Shown: positions 55,648-63,773 of the stretch, piece after piece
How the letters are laid out: every line of letters begins with the position of its first letter
How positions within the stretch are numbered: position 1 is the stretch's first letter
NCBI RefSeq assembly: GCF_014636295.1
Contig: NZ_BMEC01000002.1
Coordinates: 1-64,000 of the forward strand
DNA: 64,000 nt
From: Marivirga lumbricoides
GTDB lineage: Bacteria; Bacteroidota; Bacteroidia; Cytophagales; Cyclobacteriaceae
Direction of reading: 5' to 3'
Notes under the pieces: model-generated
The model's input: the letters and a program-made list of their open reading frames with translations, nothing else
What the model was told of the DNA's origin: nothing
The model's database searches: none
Program-made: the position numbers and the translations under genes

Positions 55648-56405
55648 AGTCTGGTTACTTCAGCTTTAATATCCAGTACCATCTGGGTGAGCTCCTGCAT
55701 GGTTAAGGGAGTATTTCCACTGGTTTTTGCCTGGGGGAACTGTGTACTGATAAAAGCTTTAGCTTCCCAAATTTCCAGAACACCAGCTGCTGAAAGTTCA
55801 TACGGAGCATACAAGGTGTTATCGGAAACTAAATAAAGTGTGCCCTTTTCAGCAATGTAATTAAATACTCTTTTATATACCACACCCTCCTGCTCACTTA
55901 TAATAATATATGTATTTCCATTCTTGATATCAGCAGCCTGCTCCACATATTGTCCAATAATAATAGTACCTGGTTGTATAGGAAGCATAGAATCTCCTGA
56001 AATTTCGAATGCTCTGTAAGTTCTGTTTTTCGGAAGGTTAGGCAATTGAAAACGGGGAAGGTCCTGCAAATATTCAGGATCAGAATATCCGGAAGTATAT
56101 CCCGCAGCAGCCTTTTGCGGAACCAATTCAATATTTTCCCTCTCCTCACTATCAACAGTAATTGCCAATATTTTAGTAGGTTTTACCGGTCTGATGTGTT
56201 GGGTTAAATCCTGAGACAGCAGGTCATCCAAGCTGAGATTAAATACTTCTGCTATTTTAAGTAAAGTACTAATTCTCGGGTCAGCCCTACTCTCTTCATA
56301 AGAGCCAATAAGTGAGCGTTTTATTTCCAGCTGATCAGCCAGATCCTGCTGTGTCCATCCTTTTTGCTTACGTAAATACTTTATATTGCTGCTTACAAAA
56401 CTCAC
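55638..56405 (-). CDS. LexA-like self-cleaving repressor (XRE HTH plus S24 peptidase)
   Basis: The 255-residue protein joins an N-terminal XRE helix-turn-helix (about 8-62, WTQQDLADQLEIKRSLIGSY) to an S24 (LexA/cI-type) peptidase domain. The Ala-Gly cleavage site is at 101-102 (QKAAAGYTSGY), the nucleophile is Ser139 (ISGDSMLPIQPG) and the lysine is Lys178 (GVVYKRV). Spacing matches LexA and lambda cI well, so RecA-stimulated self-cleavage is likely. It neighbours dinB and a DnaE-type polymerase gene that share an operator-like repeat. The chosen start is GTG at 56405. A short C-terminal coiled region follows the peptidase. Confidence 0.9.
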   Translation of the reverse strand: MSFVSSNIKYLRKQKGWTQQDLADQLEIKRSLIGSYEESRADPRISTLLKIAEVFNLSLDDLLSQDLTQHIRPVKPTKILAITVDSEERENIELVPQKAAAGYTSGYSDPEYLQDLPRFQLPNLPKNRTYRAFEISGDSMLPIQPGTIIIGQYVEQAADIKNGNTYIIISEQEGVVYKRVFNYIAEKGTLYLVSDNTLYAPYELSAAGVLEIWEAKAFISTQFPQAKTSGNTPLTMQELTQMVLDIKAEVTRLKK

Positions 56406-56571
56406 TTCTTATTACTTTATTGATGATTTTACTGATATTAACTCCCTATTTTATTTTAAAGCAGTTATTTGTAATTACAAAACACAAGTAACTATAAATG
56501 AACGCCTTACTGACAAGCTATACGCTTTATCTAAAAATGATTGCTAAGATATATAATCCTTGCATTATCAT

Positions 56572-56835
56572 TTATTTTTGATCTCTAAAAATCATCATAT
56601 TTTCTTCTGAAGTGCGAAAAGTATTCATATTATATAATGCTTTTCTGTAAAGATTTAAACCATTCTTACGCTGTATGAAACGGTATTCAATTCTTTCTAC
56701 CACTTCTTTTAAGGTTTCTTTAGGTTCTGCCAAAGCATAACCATACCAGCTGGCTCCGGTACTTTCTTCAGCCACCTGAAACCGCACCTGGCATTTTCCT
56801 GAGTGCAATCGCTTACTGGATAATCTTATTTTCAT
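56572..56835 (-). CDS. 87-residue protein divergent from dinB, unknown
   Basis: The small basic protein (MKIRLSSKRLHSGKCQVRF) has alternating polar/hydrophobic strands at the start and a helical middle (LKEVVERIEYRFIQRKN). I do not recognise a family. It shares the 107-bp divergent control region with dinB, and an inverted repeat sits 18 bp before its start codon. Co-regulation with the damage-tolerance genes is therefore likely. Size and charge would allow a DNA-binding or polymerase-accessory role, but nothing in the sequence proves it. Confidence 0.6.
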   Translation of the reverse strand: MKIRLSSKRLHSGKCQVRFQVAEESTGASWYGYALAEPKETLKEVVERIEYRFIQRKNGLNLYRKALYNMNTFRTSEENMMIFRDQK

Positions 56836-56852
56836 TTCTGAACTTTTTTAAC

Positions 56853-56880
56853 ACTAATACTATTTTTATTAGTAATTTTG
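56853..56880. promoter_or_regulatory. Operator-like repeat overlapping the dinB promoter
   Basis: ACTAAT-N9-ATTAGT (56853-56873) contains ACTAT-N5-TTAGT, one base from the ACTAA-N5-TTAGT sites nearer the polymerase genes. It abuts TAATTTTG (56873-56880), which matches the TAnnTTTG promoter element for dinB. It could control both divergent genes. Confidence 0.55.
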
Positions 56881-56921
56881 ATCATAAATTTAGTGTTAAA
56901 ATCTGAATAATCAATAAATAT

Positions 56922-56936
56922 ACTAATTATTTTAGT
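56922..56936. promoter_or_regulatory. Operator-like inverted repeat just before dinB
   Basis: ACTAA-TTATT-TTAGT is a perfect 5-5-5 inverted repeat that ends 6 bp before the dinB start codon. The same architecture occurs before the DnaE-type gene. It is the best candidate binding site of the adjacent S24 repressor. Confidence 0.6.
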
Positions 56937-56942
56937 TTTACT

Positions 56943-58142
56943 ATGGTGAATTCTTCCCGATCAATCATCCATATGGATATGGATACCTTTTTTGTATCAG
57001 TAGAAAGGTTAATAGAACCCAGGTTGCTTCACAAACCTGTAATTATTGGGGGAAGCAACCGGGGTGTAGTAGCTTCATGCAGCTATGAAACCCGCAAATT
57101 TGGTGTGCATTCGGCTATGCCCATGAAGCTGGCACTGCAGCTATGCCCCGATGCTACTGTTATTTCCGGGGATATGGAAGCATACAGTCGCTATTCGCAT
57201 CAGGTAACAGAAATTATAACTGAAGTGGCTCCCATTTTCGAAAAATCTTCTATTGATGAATTTTACCTTGATGTAAGCGGAATGGATAAATATTTTGGTT
57301 GCTTTCAATGGGGGAAAGAACTGCGCAGCAAAATCATCAAAGAAACAGGGCTTCCCCTTTCAATGGGACTATCTGTTAATAAATTAATTTCCAAAATAGC
57401 TACGGGAGAAGCCAAGCCTAATAATTCCCGTCATATTGAGCCCGGCACTGAAACCGCATTTCTGGATCCTATGCCAATTCGTAAAATCCCTATGATTGGC
57501 CAGAAAACAGCTCAGTTTTTAATGCAAATGGGCATTCATAAAGTAGAGACATTACGCAATATGCCCCGCCAACTGCTGGAACAGACGTTTGGAAAAAATG
57601 GCACCATGCTATGGCAAAGAGCGAACGGAATAGACCACTCTCCTATTACACCTTACAGCGAGCAAAAATCTATTTCTACAGAAAGTACTTTTCACCATGA
57701 TACAATGGATGTAAAACAAATGAAGATTATTTTAACAGCCATGGTGGAAAAGCTGGCTTACAAACTCCGAAGTCAGAACCGGCTGACTTGTAATATTTCT
57801 ATTAAAATACGATACAGTAATTTCGACACAGAAAATAAACAGAAAAAAATCCCTTATACAGCCAATGATGAAACACTCATTCGCTACGCAAAAGAACTCT
57901 TTCAGCAGTTGTACACCCGCAGAATGATGATTCGGATGATAGGTGTACGCCTTAGCGGACTGGTTCATGGCAATTACCAGATCAACCTGTTTGACGATAC
58001 ACAGGAGCATATTCAGCTTTTCCAGGCAATGGATACCATCCGTAACAAGCATGGCATTGAAAGTATTGTACGTGCCAACACTTTAGGCCTGGATAAACGA
58101 TTAAGAGAAAACAGAAACTTCTTTACTGGTGATTTGGGGTGA
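56943..58142 (+). CDS. dinB: DNA polymerase IV (Y-family, error-prone)
   Basis: The 399-residue Y-family polymerase copies past damaged bases. Catalytic acids lie in HMDMDTFFVSVE (Asp12) and SSIDEFYLDVSG, the helix-hairpin-helix is near residue 180 (IPMIGQKTAQFLMQMG), and the little-finger domain follows. A clamp-binding motif QINLF at 346-350 lies about 50 residues before the end. It is under an operator shared with the DnaE-type gene and divergent from the 87-residue protein gene. Confidence 0.95.
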   Translation: MVNSSRSIIHMDMDTFFVSVERLIEPRLLHKPVIIGGSNRGVVASCSYETRKFGVHSAMPMKLALQLCPDATVISGDMEAYSRYSHQVTEIITEVAPIFEKSSIDEFYLDVSGMDKYFGCFQWGKELRSKIIKETGLPLSMGLSVNKLISKIATGEAKPNNSRHIEPGTETAFLDPMPIRKIPMIGQKTAQFLMQMGIHKVETLRNMPRQLLEQTFGKNGTMLWQRANGIDHSPITPYSEQKSISTESTFHHDTMDVKQMKIILTAMVEKLAYKLRSQNRLTCNISIKIRYSNFDTENKQKKIPYTANDETLIRYAKELFQQLYTRRMMIRMIGVRLSGLVHGNYQINLFDDTQEHIQLFQAMDTIRNKHGIESIVRANTLGLDKRLRENRNFFTGDLG

Positions 58143-58183
58143 GGTAATCCCCTTATATCATACCTTTTCCTTTATATTCCTCC

Positions 58184-59974
58184 TCACAAAGGGTACAAAA
58201 CCGGTATCAACACAGAAGCTATAATCCAAAACAGTAAGTTGAGCGGGCCACCCACTTTAAAGAAATCTTTAAATGAATAATTACCCGCGCTATATACCAT
58301 GGTATTGGTCTGGTAGCCAATGGGCGTTAAAAAGCTGGCACTTCCTGCCATCATCACAGCAATTAAAAGCGGCAAAGCATTGATTTCCATTGCCTTAGAC
58401 AGAGCAATCGCAATAGGTGTAATTAAAGCCACTGCAGCATTATTGGACATTACTTCAGTGAGTAAAGTGGTGATTAAATAAATAACAGCAATAATGAGTA
58501 CTGGCCCCATCGAGGTATCTAAAATATCTCTAATGAGATCAGCTATTATATTAGACAACCCACTCTCTTCCATCGCTTTTCCAAAACTTAAAGAACCTAC
58601 CAGTAAAAAAATTACTTTCCAGTCTATAGCTGTGTAAATATCCGGCATGGATATAATCCTGATGATTGCCAAAAACACAACAGCCGCCCACGCTGAAGCC
58701 ACAATGGGAATAACATTAAAAGTAGCGAGTAAAATAGCTGCTAAAAGTGCACCTCCTACAATAAGCAAATCTCTCTTTTGAGGCACTTTGAGTGCACTTT
58801 GGCTCACCGACATGAATGGAGCACTCGCCCGGTTTTCTTCCTCCTGAATGAGCTGAAGCCCTCTTTCATTGGTTTGAAGCAACAACAAATCACCTACATT
58901 AAGCTTTATGCTATCCAGGTGGGTAAATTTTCTTTTACCTCTCTGCCTAATAGCCAAAACATTGGCCCGGTATTTCCATAAAAAGTTAACATTTTCAAGC
59001 TTTTTACCTACCAGGCGGGTGCCCGGCATAATAATGACCTCCACTAACTTAGTCTCCTCTTCCGGGAAATTCTTGTCTTTTATAGATCCTACGATGTCTA
59101 AATGACTATCAGCTATTACTTGTTTCACTTTATCAATAGCTCCTAATACTACCAAAATATCGCCTGTTTGTAAAGGGATGTCCGGCTGAGGTTTATTAAT
59201 CGTCTCTTTACCTCGCTTTAGCTGGTACACATCTACTTCAATATCTTTATCTTCAAAAAGCTGCTTTAGTGTAAGCCCATTATCCTCTTCCGGTAATGTG
59301 GTAATTTCTATTTCTGTCAGATAAGATTTAATTTCCCCTTCATCCTGTAATGGCTTACCTATTTCATCCGGAAGAAACCTTCGGCCGATAAAAATCAGGT
59401 ATAGCATGCCTATCACCATAAAAATCAGACCTAAAGGAGTCATCACAAACATACTGATGCCCTTCTCTCCATAATTGCTGGCAATTCCTGCCACTAGTAA
59501 GTTAGTTGAAGTACCTATTAATGTACAGGCTCCACCAAAAATAGCTGCATAGGAAAGCGGAATAAGAAATTTAGTGGGCGCCATTTTTACTTTTTTGGCA
59601 GCATCGTTTACTATAGGAATAAAAGTAGCCACCACCGGAGTATTGTTAATAAAAGCTGAGACCAGCCCTGTTCCAATCCCCATCCCGAAAATAGCAGCCG
59701 CATAAGATTTATTAAAAAGTTTTACCACCAATGGAGCTATCAATTGCACAATCCCGGTTCGTATCAGTGTATCGCTCAGGATAAACATAGCTGCTACTGT
59801 TAGGGTAGCACTATTGGCAAATCCCTGAAAACTCTCTTCAGGCTCCAGAACGCCTAATATTACCCATGCCACCATGGCTAAAATAGCTACTAAATCTATT
59901 CTTAATGCTTCAGTTACAAAAAGTATCATTGCCCCTACAATCACACAGATTGTAACAATTAATTGATAATCCAT
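58184..59974 (-). CDS. SLC13/DASS-family permease with two RCK-C domains
   Basis: The 596-residue carrier has two sets of membrane helices (about 1-195 and 400-596) with SNT motifs of the DASS family (FINNTPVVATFIPIV, GTSTNLLVAG, EVMSNNAAVALITP). Two TrkA-C/RCK-C domains sit in the cytoplasmic middle (DVYQLKRGKETINKPQPDIP, VIIMPGTRLVGKKLENVNF). Members of this layout move sulfate, dicarboxylates or similar anions with sodium or protons. It lies opposite in strand between dinB and the polymerase gene and seems unrelated to them. Confidence 0.9.
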   Translation of the reverse strand: MDYQLIVTICVIVGAMILFVTEALRIDLVAILAMVAWVILGVLEPEESFQGFANSATLTVAAMFILSDTLIRTGIVQLIAPLVVKLFNKSYAAAIFGMGIGTGLVSAFINNTPVVATFIPIVNDAAKKVKMAPTKFLIPLSYAAIFGGACTLIGTSTNLLVAGIASNYGEKGISMFVMTPLGLIFMVIGMLYLIFIGRRFLPDEIGKPLQDEGEIKSYLTEIEITTLPEEDNGLTLKQLFEDKDIEVDVYQLKRGKETINKPQPDIPLQTGDILVVLGAIDKVKQVIADSHLDIVGSIKDKNFPEEETKLVEVIIMPGTRLVGKKLENVNFLWKYRANVLAIRQRGKRKFTHLDSIKLNVGDLLLLQTNERGLQLIQEEENRASAPFMSVSQSALKVPQKRDLLIVGGALLAAILLATFNVIPIVASAWAAVVFLAIIRIISMPDIYTAIDWKVIFLLVGSLSFGKAMEESGLSNIIADLIRDILDTSMGPVLIIAVIYLITTLLTEVMSNNAAVALITPIAIALSKAMEINALPLLIAVMMAGSASFLTPIGYQTNTMVYSAGNYSFKDFFKVGGPLNLLFWIIASVLIPVLYPL

Positions 59975-60050
59975 AAAAAATAGTTATTAAAACTTCGCTC
60001 TAATGTAAAGCTTACTTTTGAATAAAAAATAAGGATGATATTTTATTATT

Positions 60051-60099
60051 TTTGCCAATATTTTTAGTTTTTATTCTTAAATTTACTAAAAATATTAGT
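60051..60099 (+). promoter_or_regulatory. Promoter and operator-like repeat of the DnaE-type gene
   Basis: ACTAA-AAATA-TTAGT (60085-60099) is a perfect 5-5-5 inverted repeat, 3 bp before the start codon, identical in its arms to the site before dinB. Upstream, TTTG (60051) and TATTCTTA (60072-60079) form a weak promoter, which would place the repeat over the transcription start. Confidence 0.6.
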
Positions 60100-60102
60100 T
60101 AA

Positions 60103-63066
60103 ATGTTTCTTAATTGTCATACCCATTTTAGCTTTAAATACGGAACGATTTCTCCCGCAGAACTGGTATTGGATGCACATAAAAAAAAGGTTACTGCCCT
60201 GGCTTTAACTGATATTCACAGTACAGCTGCCTATATTGAAATTTTCCGACTACTGGAAAAAGAGTATCCTGAAATTCCCCTTAAAATTATTCCCGGTATC
60301 GAGTTCCGAACTAATGAGCAATTAGCCTTTATTGGGTTGGCACGGAATAACGATGGATTTGAAGAACTTAATGCGTTTCTTTCTTACCATAACCGTAACG
60401 AACTACCTCTGCAAACAAAGCCCCGGTTTACCGACAATGTAGTGGTTATTTACCCACTACACACCCCTGTCTCTACTTTAAAAAGCAATGAATTTATTGG
60501 TGTGCGTCCGGAAGAAGTGAATCGGCTCCGTTTCTCAAAGCTTTCAGTAGCTGAAAACAAATTAGTGGCCTTAATGCCGGTTACCTTTATTGATAAAACA
60601 GGCTACAATATGCACCGACTTCTTCGGGCCATACAGCAAAATCAATTATTAAGCAGGTTGCCTGCTGAATTACAAGCTCAACCTAATGAATATTTAAGAA
60701 CACCTCAGGAAGCAAAAGCTCTTTATCAGGGAGCAGAAAGCTTGGTGAAAAATGCTGAAAAGCTATTGGATGAATGTCATTTTGAAATCAGATTGGGGGT
60801 TTCCAAAAATAAAAAAACGCTATTAGGATCTGTTATTGAAGATTGGCACTTTTTTGAATCCGAAGCAAAAAAAGGCTTTAGAAATAGGTATGGAAAGAAA
60901 AACCCTGTGCTTACTGAACGCTTTGAAAGAGAGATGGAGATCATTCGGCAAAAAGATTTCACCTCTTATTATCTGATCACTCATGATATGATTCAGTTTG
61001 CCAGAAGCAAAGGCTTTCCGCATGTAGGGCGTGGTAGCGGGGCCAATAGCATGATTGCCTATTGCATGGGTATTACTAATGTAGACCCTATTGCCCTGGA
61101 CTTATATTTCGAACGATTTCTGAATCCTTCCCGAAGCTCTCCTCCGGATTTTGACATTGATTTTTCCTGGCAAAATCGTGATGAGGTTATTCAGTATATG
61201 TTTGACAAGCATGGCACCCGGCATACAAGCCTGCTAGGCACTCATACTACTATGAAAGCAAGGATGATGATCCGCGAGTTGGGCAAAGTGTTCGGATTGC
61301 CTAAAGAAGAGATTGATAAACTGGCAGAAAACTCTGCTTATTACGGTCAAAAAGATCCTTATTTGCAAAAGGTACTTCACTATACCCGACATATGGTGGC
61401 AAAAGAATTCCCTGCCAACATTTCTATTCATGCAGGAGGCATACTGATCACAGAACGGCCTATTTATGCTTATACAGCAACAGAAATACCACCTAAAGGC
61501 TTTCCTGTGTCTCATTTTGAAATGCATAATGCAGAAGACATTGGCATTTATAAATTTGATGTATTGAGTCAGCGCGGTTTAGGGCATATAAAAGATAGCA
61601 TTGCGCTGGTAGAGAAAAATCAGGGTAAAAAAGTAAATCCCGGAAATATCCATACCAATGTGCTTGAGAAAGACCCGAAAATCAAAGCCCTGATCAGCAC
61701 CGGCAATACCATGGGATGCTTTTACGTAGAATCCCCAGCCATGAGAATGCTCTTAGGAAAGCTTCACTGCGAAGATTATCTTACTTTGGTAGCTGCCAGT
61801 TCCATCATAAGACCGGGGGTGGCTCAATCCGGAATGATGCGGGCTTACATTGAACGCCACCACAGCAATGGTAATTATGAAGCCATTCACCCGGTGATGG
61901 ATGAATTGATGAAAGAAACGTATGGTGTGATGGTATATCAGGAAGATGTAATTCGGGTAGCGCATCATTTTGGCGGGCTTACTTTAACTGAATCAGATAT
62001 TCTGCGCAGGGGAATGTCAGGTAAATACCGCTCCCGATCAGAATTTCAGCGAGTGGAGGATCAGTTTTTTAAAAACTGTAGAGAGAAAGGATATGATGAA
62101 AAAGTAATTCAAAGAGTATGGTATGAAATCTCAAGTTTCTCAGGTTTCTCATTTGCTAAAGGCCATTCAGCCAGTTTCGCAGTAGAAAGCTACGAAAGCT
62201 TGTACTTAAAGGCACATTTCCCGCTTGAGTTTATGGTAGGTGTGATCAATAATTTCGGAGGCTTTTACAAAACTGAATTTTACTTTCATGAAGCCCGAAT
62301 GAATGGAGCACACATTTTGCCCCCCTGTGTAAATACCAGCCATTATCTTACTGATATTACTGGTAATGAAATTCATATTGGTTTTATTCATATTAAAGAA
62401 CTGGAGACTAAAATAGCTCAATTAATCCCACAGGAGCGCCAAAAATGGGGTACTTTTAAAGGCCTAACTGATTTTGTAGAGAGAATCCCCATTAAGCAAG
62501 AGCAATTGCTCATTCTGATTCGGGTGGGTGCTTTTAGATGGATCGATAAACCTAAAAAACAACTATTGTGGGAAGCACATGCACATTTTAACAGGCATAC
62601 TAAACGAACTTATAGTGGGCAGTTATTTGAAGAAGTAAGAGATTATCAATTTCCCGCTTTGGAAAGTGAGCCACTGGAACAGGCATTTGATGAACTGGAT
62701 ATATTGGGATTTCCACTTTGCAACCCTTTTTTATTAATGGATAGTGATGTAAAACCTCAGGTATATGCAAAGGAGCTGCCTCAGTTTTTAGGTAAAAAAG
62801 TAAAAGTAATTGGCTATGTAGTTACTACAAAAAACACCTCTACTGCTAATAAGCAATTAATGCACTTCGGAACATTTTATGATGAAAAAGGAGAAGTATT
62901 TGATACTGTGCACTTCCCGTTGGAAGCTAAGAAGTATCCTTTTAAAGGTAAGGGTTTTTATTTGATTGAAGGCAAAGTAGTAGAAGACCATGGTTATCCT
63001 ATGCTTGAAGTAAATTACATGCAAAAATTGGGATGGAAAGTACCCGAAGCAATGAAAGCACATTGA
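60103..63066 (+). CDS. dnaE: Short DnaE-type DNA polymerase III alpha (DnaE2/ImuC-like)
   Basis: The 987-residue C-family polymerase has a PHP domain (NCHTHFSFKYGTISPAELVL), catalytic Asp351 and Asp353 in PDFDIDF, the fingers region (VGRGSGANSMIAYCMGI), a helix-hairpin-helix, and a C-terminal OB fold (KKVKVIGYVVTTKN) at the very end. It is shorter than a replicative DnaE (about 1150-1200) and lacks the tau-binding tail, as do DnaE2/ImuC error-prone polymerases. The shared operator with dinB and the nearby cleavable repressor support a damage-induced role. No ImuB-like partner is present; DinB may take that place. Confidence 0.9.
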   Translation: MFLNCHTHFSFKYGTISPAELVLDAHKKKVTALALTDIHSTAAYIEIFRLLEKEYPEIPLKIIPGIEFRTNEQLAFIGLARNNDGFEELNAFLSYHNRNELPLQTKPRFTDNVVVIYPLHTPVSTLKSNEFIGVRPEEVNRLRFSKLSVAENKLVALMPVTFIDKTGYNMHRLLRAIQQNQLLSRLPAELQAQPNEYLRTPQEAKALYQGAESLVKNAEKLLDECHFEIRLGVSKNKKTLLGSVIEDWHFFESEAKKGFRNRYGKKNPVLTERFEREMEIIRQKDFTSYYLITHDMIQFARSKGFPHVGRGSGANSMIAYCMGITNVDPIALDLYFERFLNPSRSSPPDFDIDFSWQNRDEVIQYMFDKHGTRHTSLLGTHTTMKARMMIRELGKVFGLPKEEIDKLAENSAYYGQKDPYLQKVLHYTRHMVAKEFPANISIHAGGILITERPIYAYTATEIPPKGFPVSHFEMHNAEDIGIYKFDVLSQRGLGHIKDSIALVEKNQGKKVNPGNIHTNVLEKDPKIKALISTGNTMGCFYVESPAMRMLLGKLHCEDYLTLVAASSIIRPGVAQSGMMRAYIERHHSNGNYEAIHPVMDELMKETYGVMVYQEDVIRVAHHFGGLTLTESDILRRGMSGKYRSRSEFQRVEDQFFKNCREKGYDEKVIQRVWYEISSFSGFSFAKGHSASFAVESYESLYLKAHFPLEFMVGVINNFGGFYKTEFYFHEARMNGAHILPPCVNTSHYLTDITGNEIHIGFIHIKELETKIAQLIPQERQKWGTFKGLTDFVERIPIKQEQLLILIRVGAFRWIDKPKKQLLWEAHAHFNRHTKRTYSGQLFEEVRDYQFPALESEPLEQAFDELDILGFPLCNPFLLMDSDVKPQVYAKELPQFLGKKVKVIGYVVTTKNTSTANKQLMHFGTFYDEKGEVFDTVHFPLEAKKYPFKGKGFYLIEGKVVEDHGYPMLEVNYMQKLGWKVPEAMKAH

Positions 63067-63081
63067 TAATGGTAAATAAAT

Positions 63082-63159
63082 TATAAGGTTTTAAGCTTAT
63101 AAAATAACATTATAAGGTTTTAAGCTTATATATTGTAATTATAAGGAAATAACCTTATA
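63082..63159. repeat. Three 20-bp palindromes at exact 29-bp spacing before satD
   Basis: TATAAG-N8-CTTATA occurs at 63082-63101, 63111-63130 and 63140-63159. The first two units are identical over all 20 bases (middle GTTTTAAG). The third has middle GAAATAAC and is a longer palindrome (TATAAGG-N6-CCTTATA). Spacers are 9 bp each. The array ends 10 bp before the satD start codon, so it is a likely operator, probably bound by SatD itself. Confidence 0.8.
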
Positions 63160-63169
63160 ATTGTAGCGA

Positions 63170-63772
63170 ATGGAAGCAGTTATTACAGGTGATATCATTA
63201 ATTCCTCCTCTGTAGAAAACAGAGATGCACTTCTTAAGAGGCTAAAACAGGAGTTCTCACAATTTGAGAGAAACTCCTCCAACAGCTTTTCCTTGTATAG
63301 AGGTGACGCATTTCAGGGAATATGCAATGCACTGGAGGCATTTAATATCTACTTAAAAATAAAATCATTACTGATTTTTGAAAAATCAGATGTGAGAATT
63401 GCCATTGGAATAGGTCCGATAGAATACATGAAAAAAAACCTTGCTGAATCTGATGGTACGGCATTCAGGCTTTCGGGCAGAACATTAGACTCTTTGAAAC
63501 CTGCCAACAAAAAATTTATGATTAAAACGGTATCGGATGAAACCAACAAAGAACTGGAGCTATCCTGTAGTATGTTGGATGTCATTTTAAGCAACTGGAC
63601 TGTAAAATCCACTGAAGTAATTTACTATATTTTGGAAGGCAAAACACAGTCGGAAATTGCAGAATTACTCAATATCTCCCAGTCGGCTGTACACCAAAGA
63701 CTCCAAACTGCCAACTGGCCAGTTATTGAACTTTTTATGAAAAGATATGAAGAAATAGTAAATCAATTTTAA
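63170..63772 (+). CDS. SatD-family protein with C-terminal helix-turn-helix
   Basis: The 200-residue protein begins AVITGDIINSS and continues with SLYRGDAFQGIC and GIGPIEYM segments typical of SatD, whose fold recalls nucleotide cyclase-like domains. A helix-turn-helix lies near residues 155-180 (QSEIAELLNISQSAVHQRLQ). SatD was named from a streptococcal acid-tolerance/secretion operon; its activity is poorly defined. Here it is the first gene before a DUF3307 membrane protein (1-bp gap), a known pairing, and sits behind the 29-bp-spaced palindrome array, which points to autoregulation. Confidence 0.85.
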   Translation: MEAVITGDIINSSSVENRDALLKRLKQEFSQFERNSSNSFSLYRGDAFQGICNALEAFNIYLKIKSLLIFEKSDVRIAIGIGPIEYMKKNLAESDGTAFRLSGRTLDSLKPANKKFMIKTVSDETNKELELSCSMLDVILSNWTVKSTEVIYYILEGKTQSEIAELLNISQSAVHQRLQTANWPVIELFMKRYEEIVNQF

Positions 63773-63773
63773 A

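Noticed and set aside
55638-56405. Phage cI-type repressor marking a prophage
   Set aside because: No phage structural or integration genes occur nearby; the neighbours are topA, dinB and a polymerase gene, which fits a chromosomal damage response.
63082-63159. Possible CRISPR array
   Set aside because: There are only three units, the repeats are 20-bp palindromes, spacers are just 9 bp, and no cas gene is near. An operator array explains it better.
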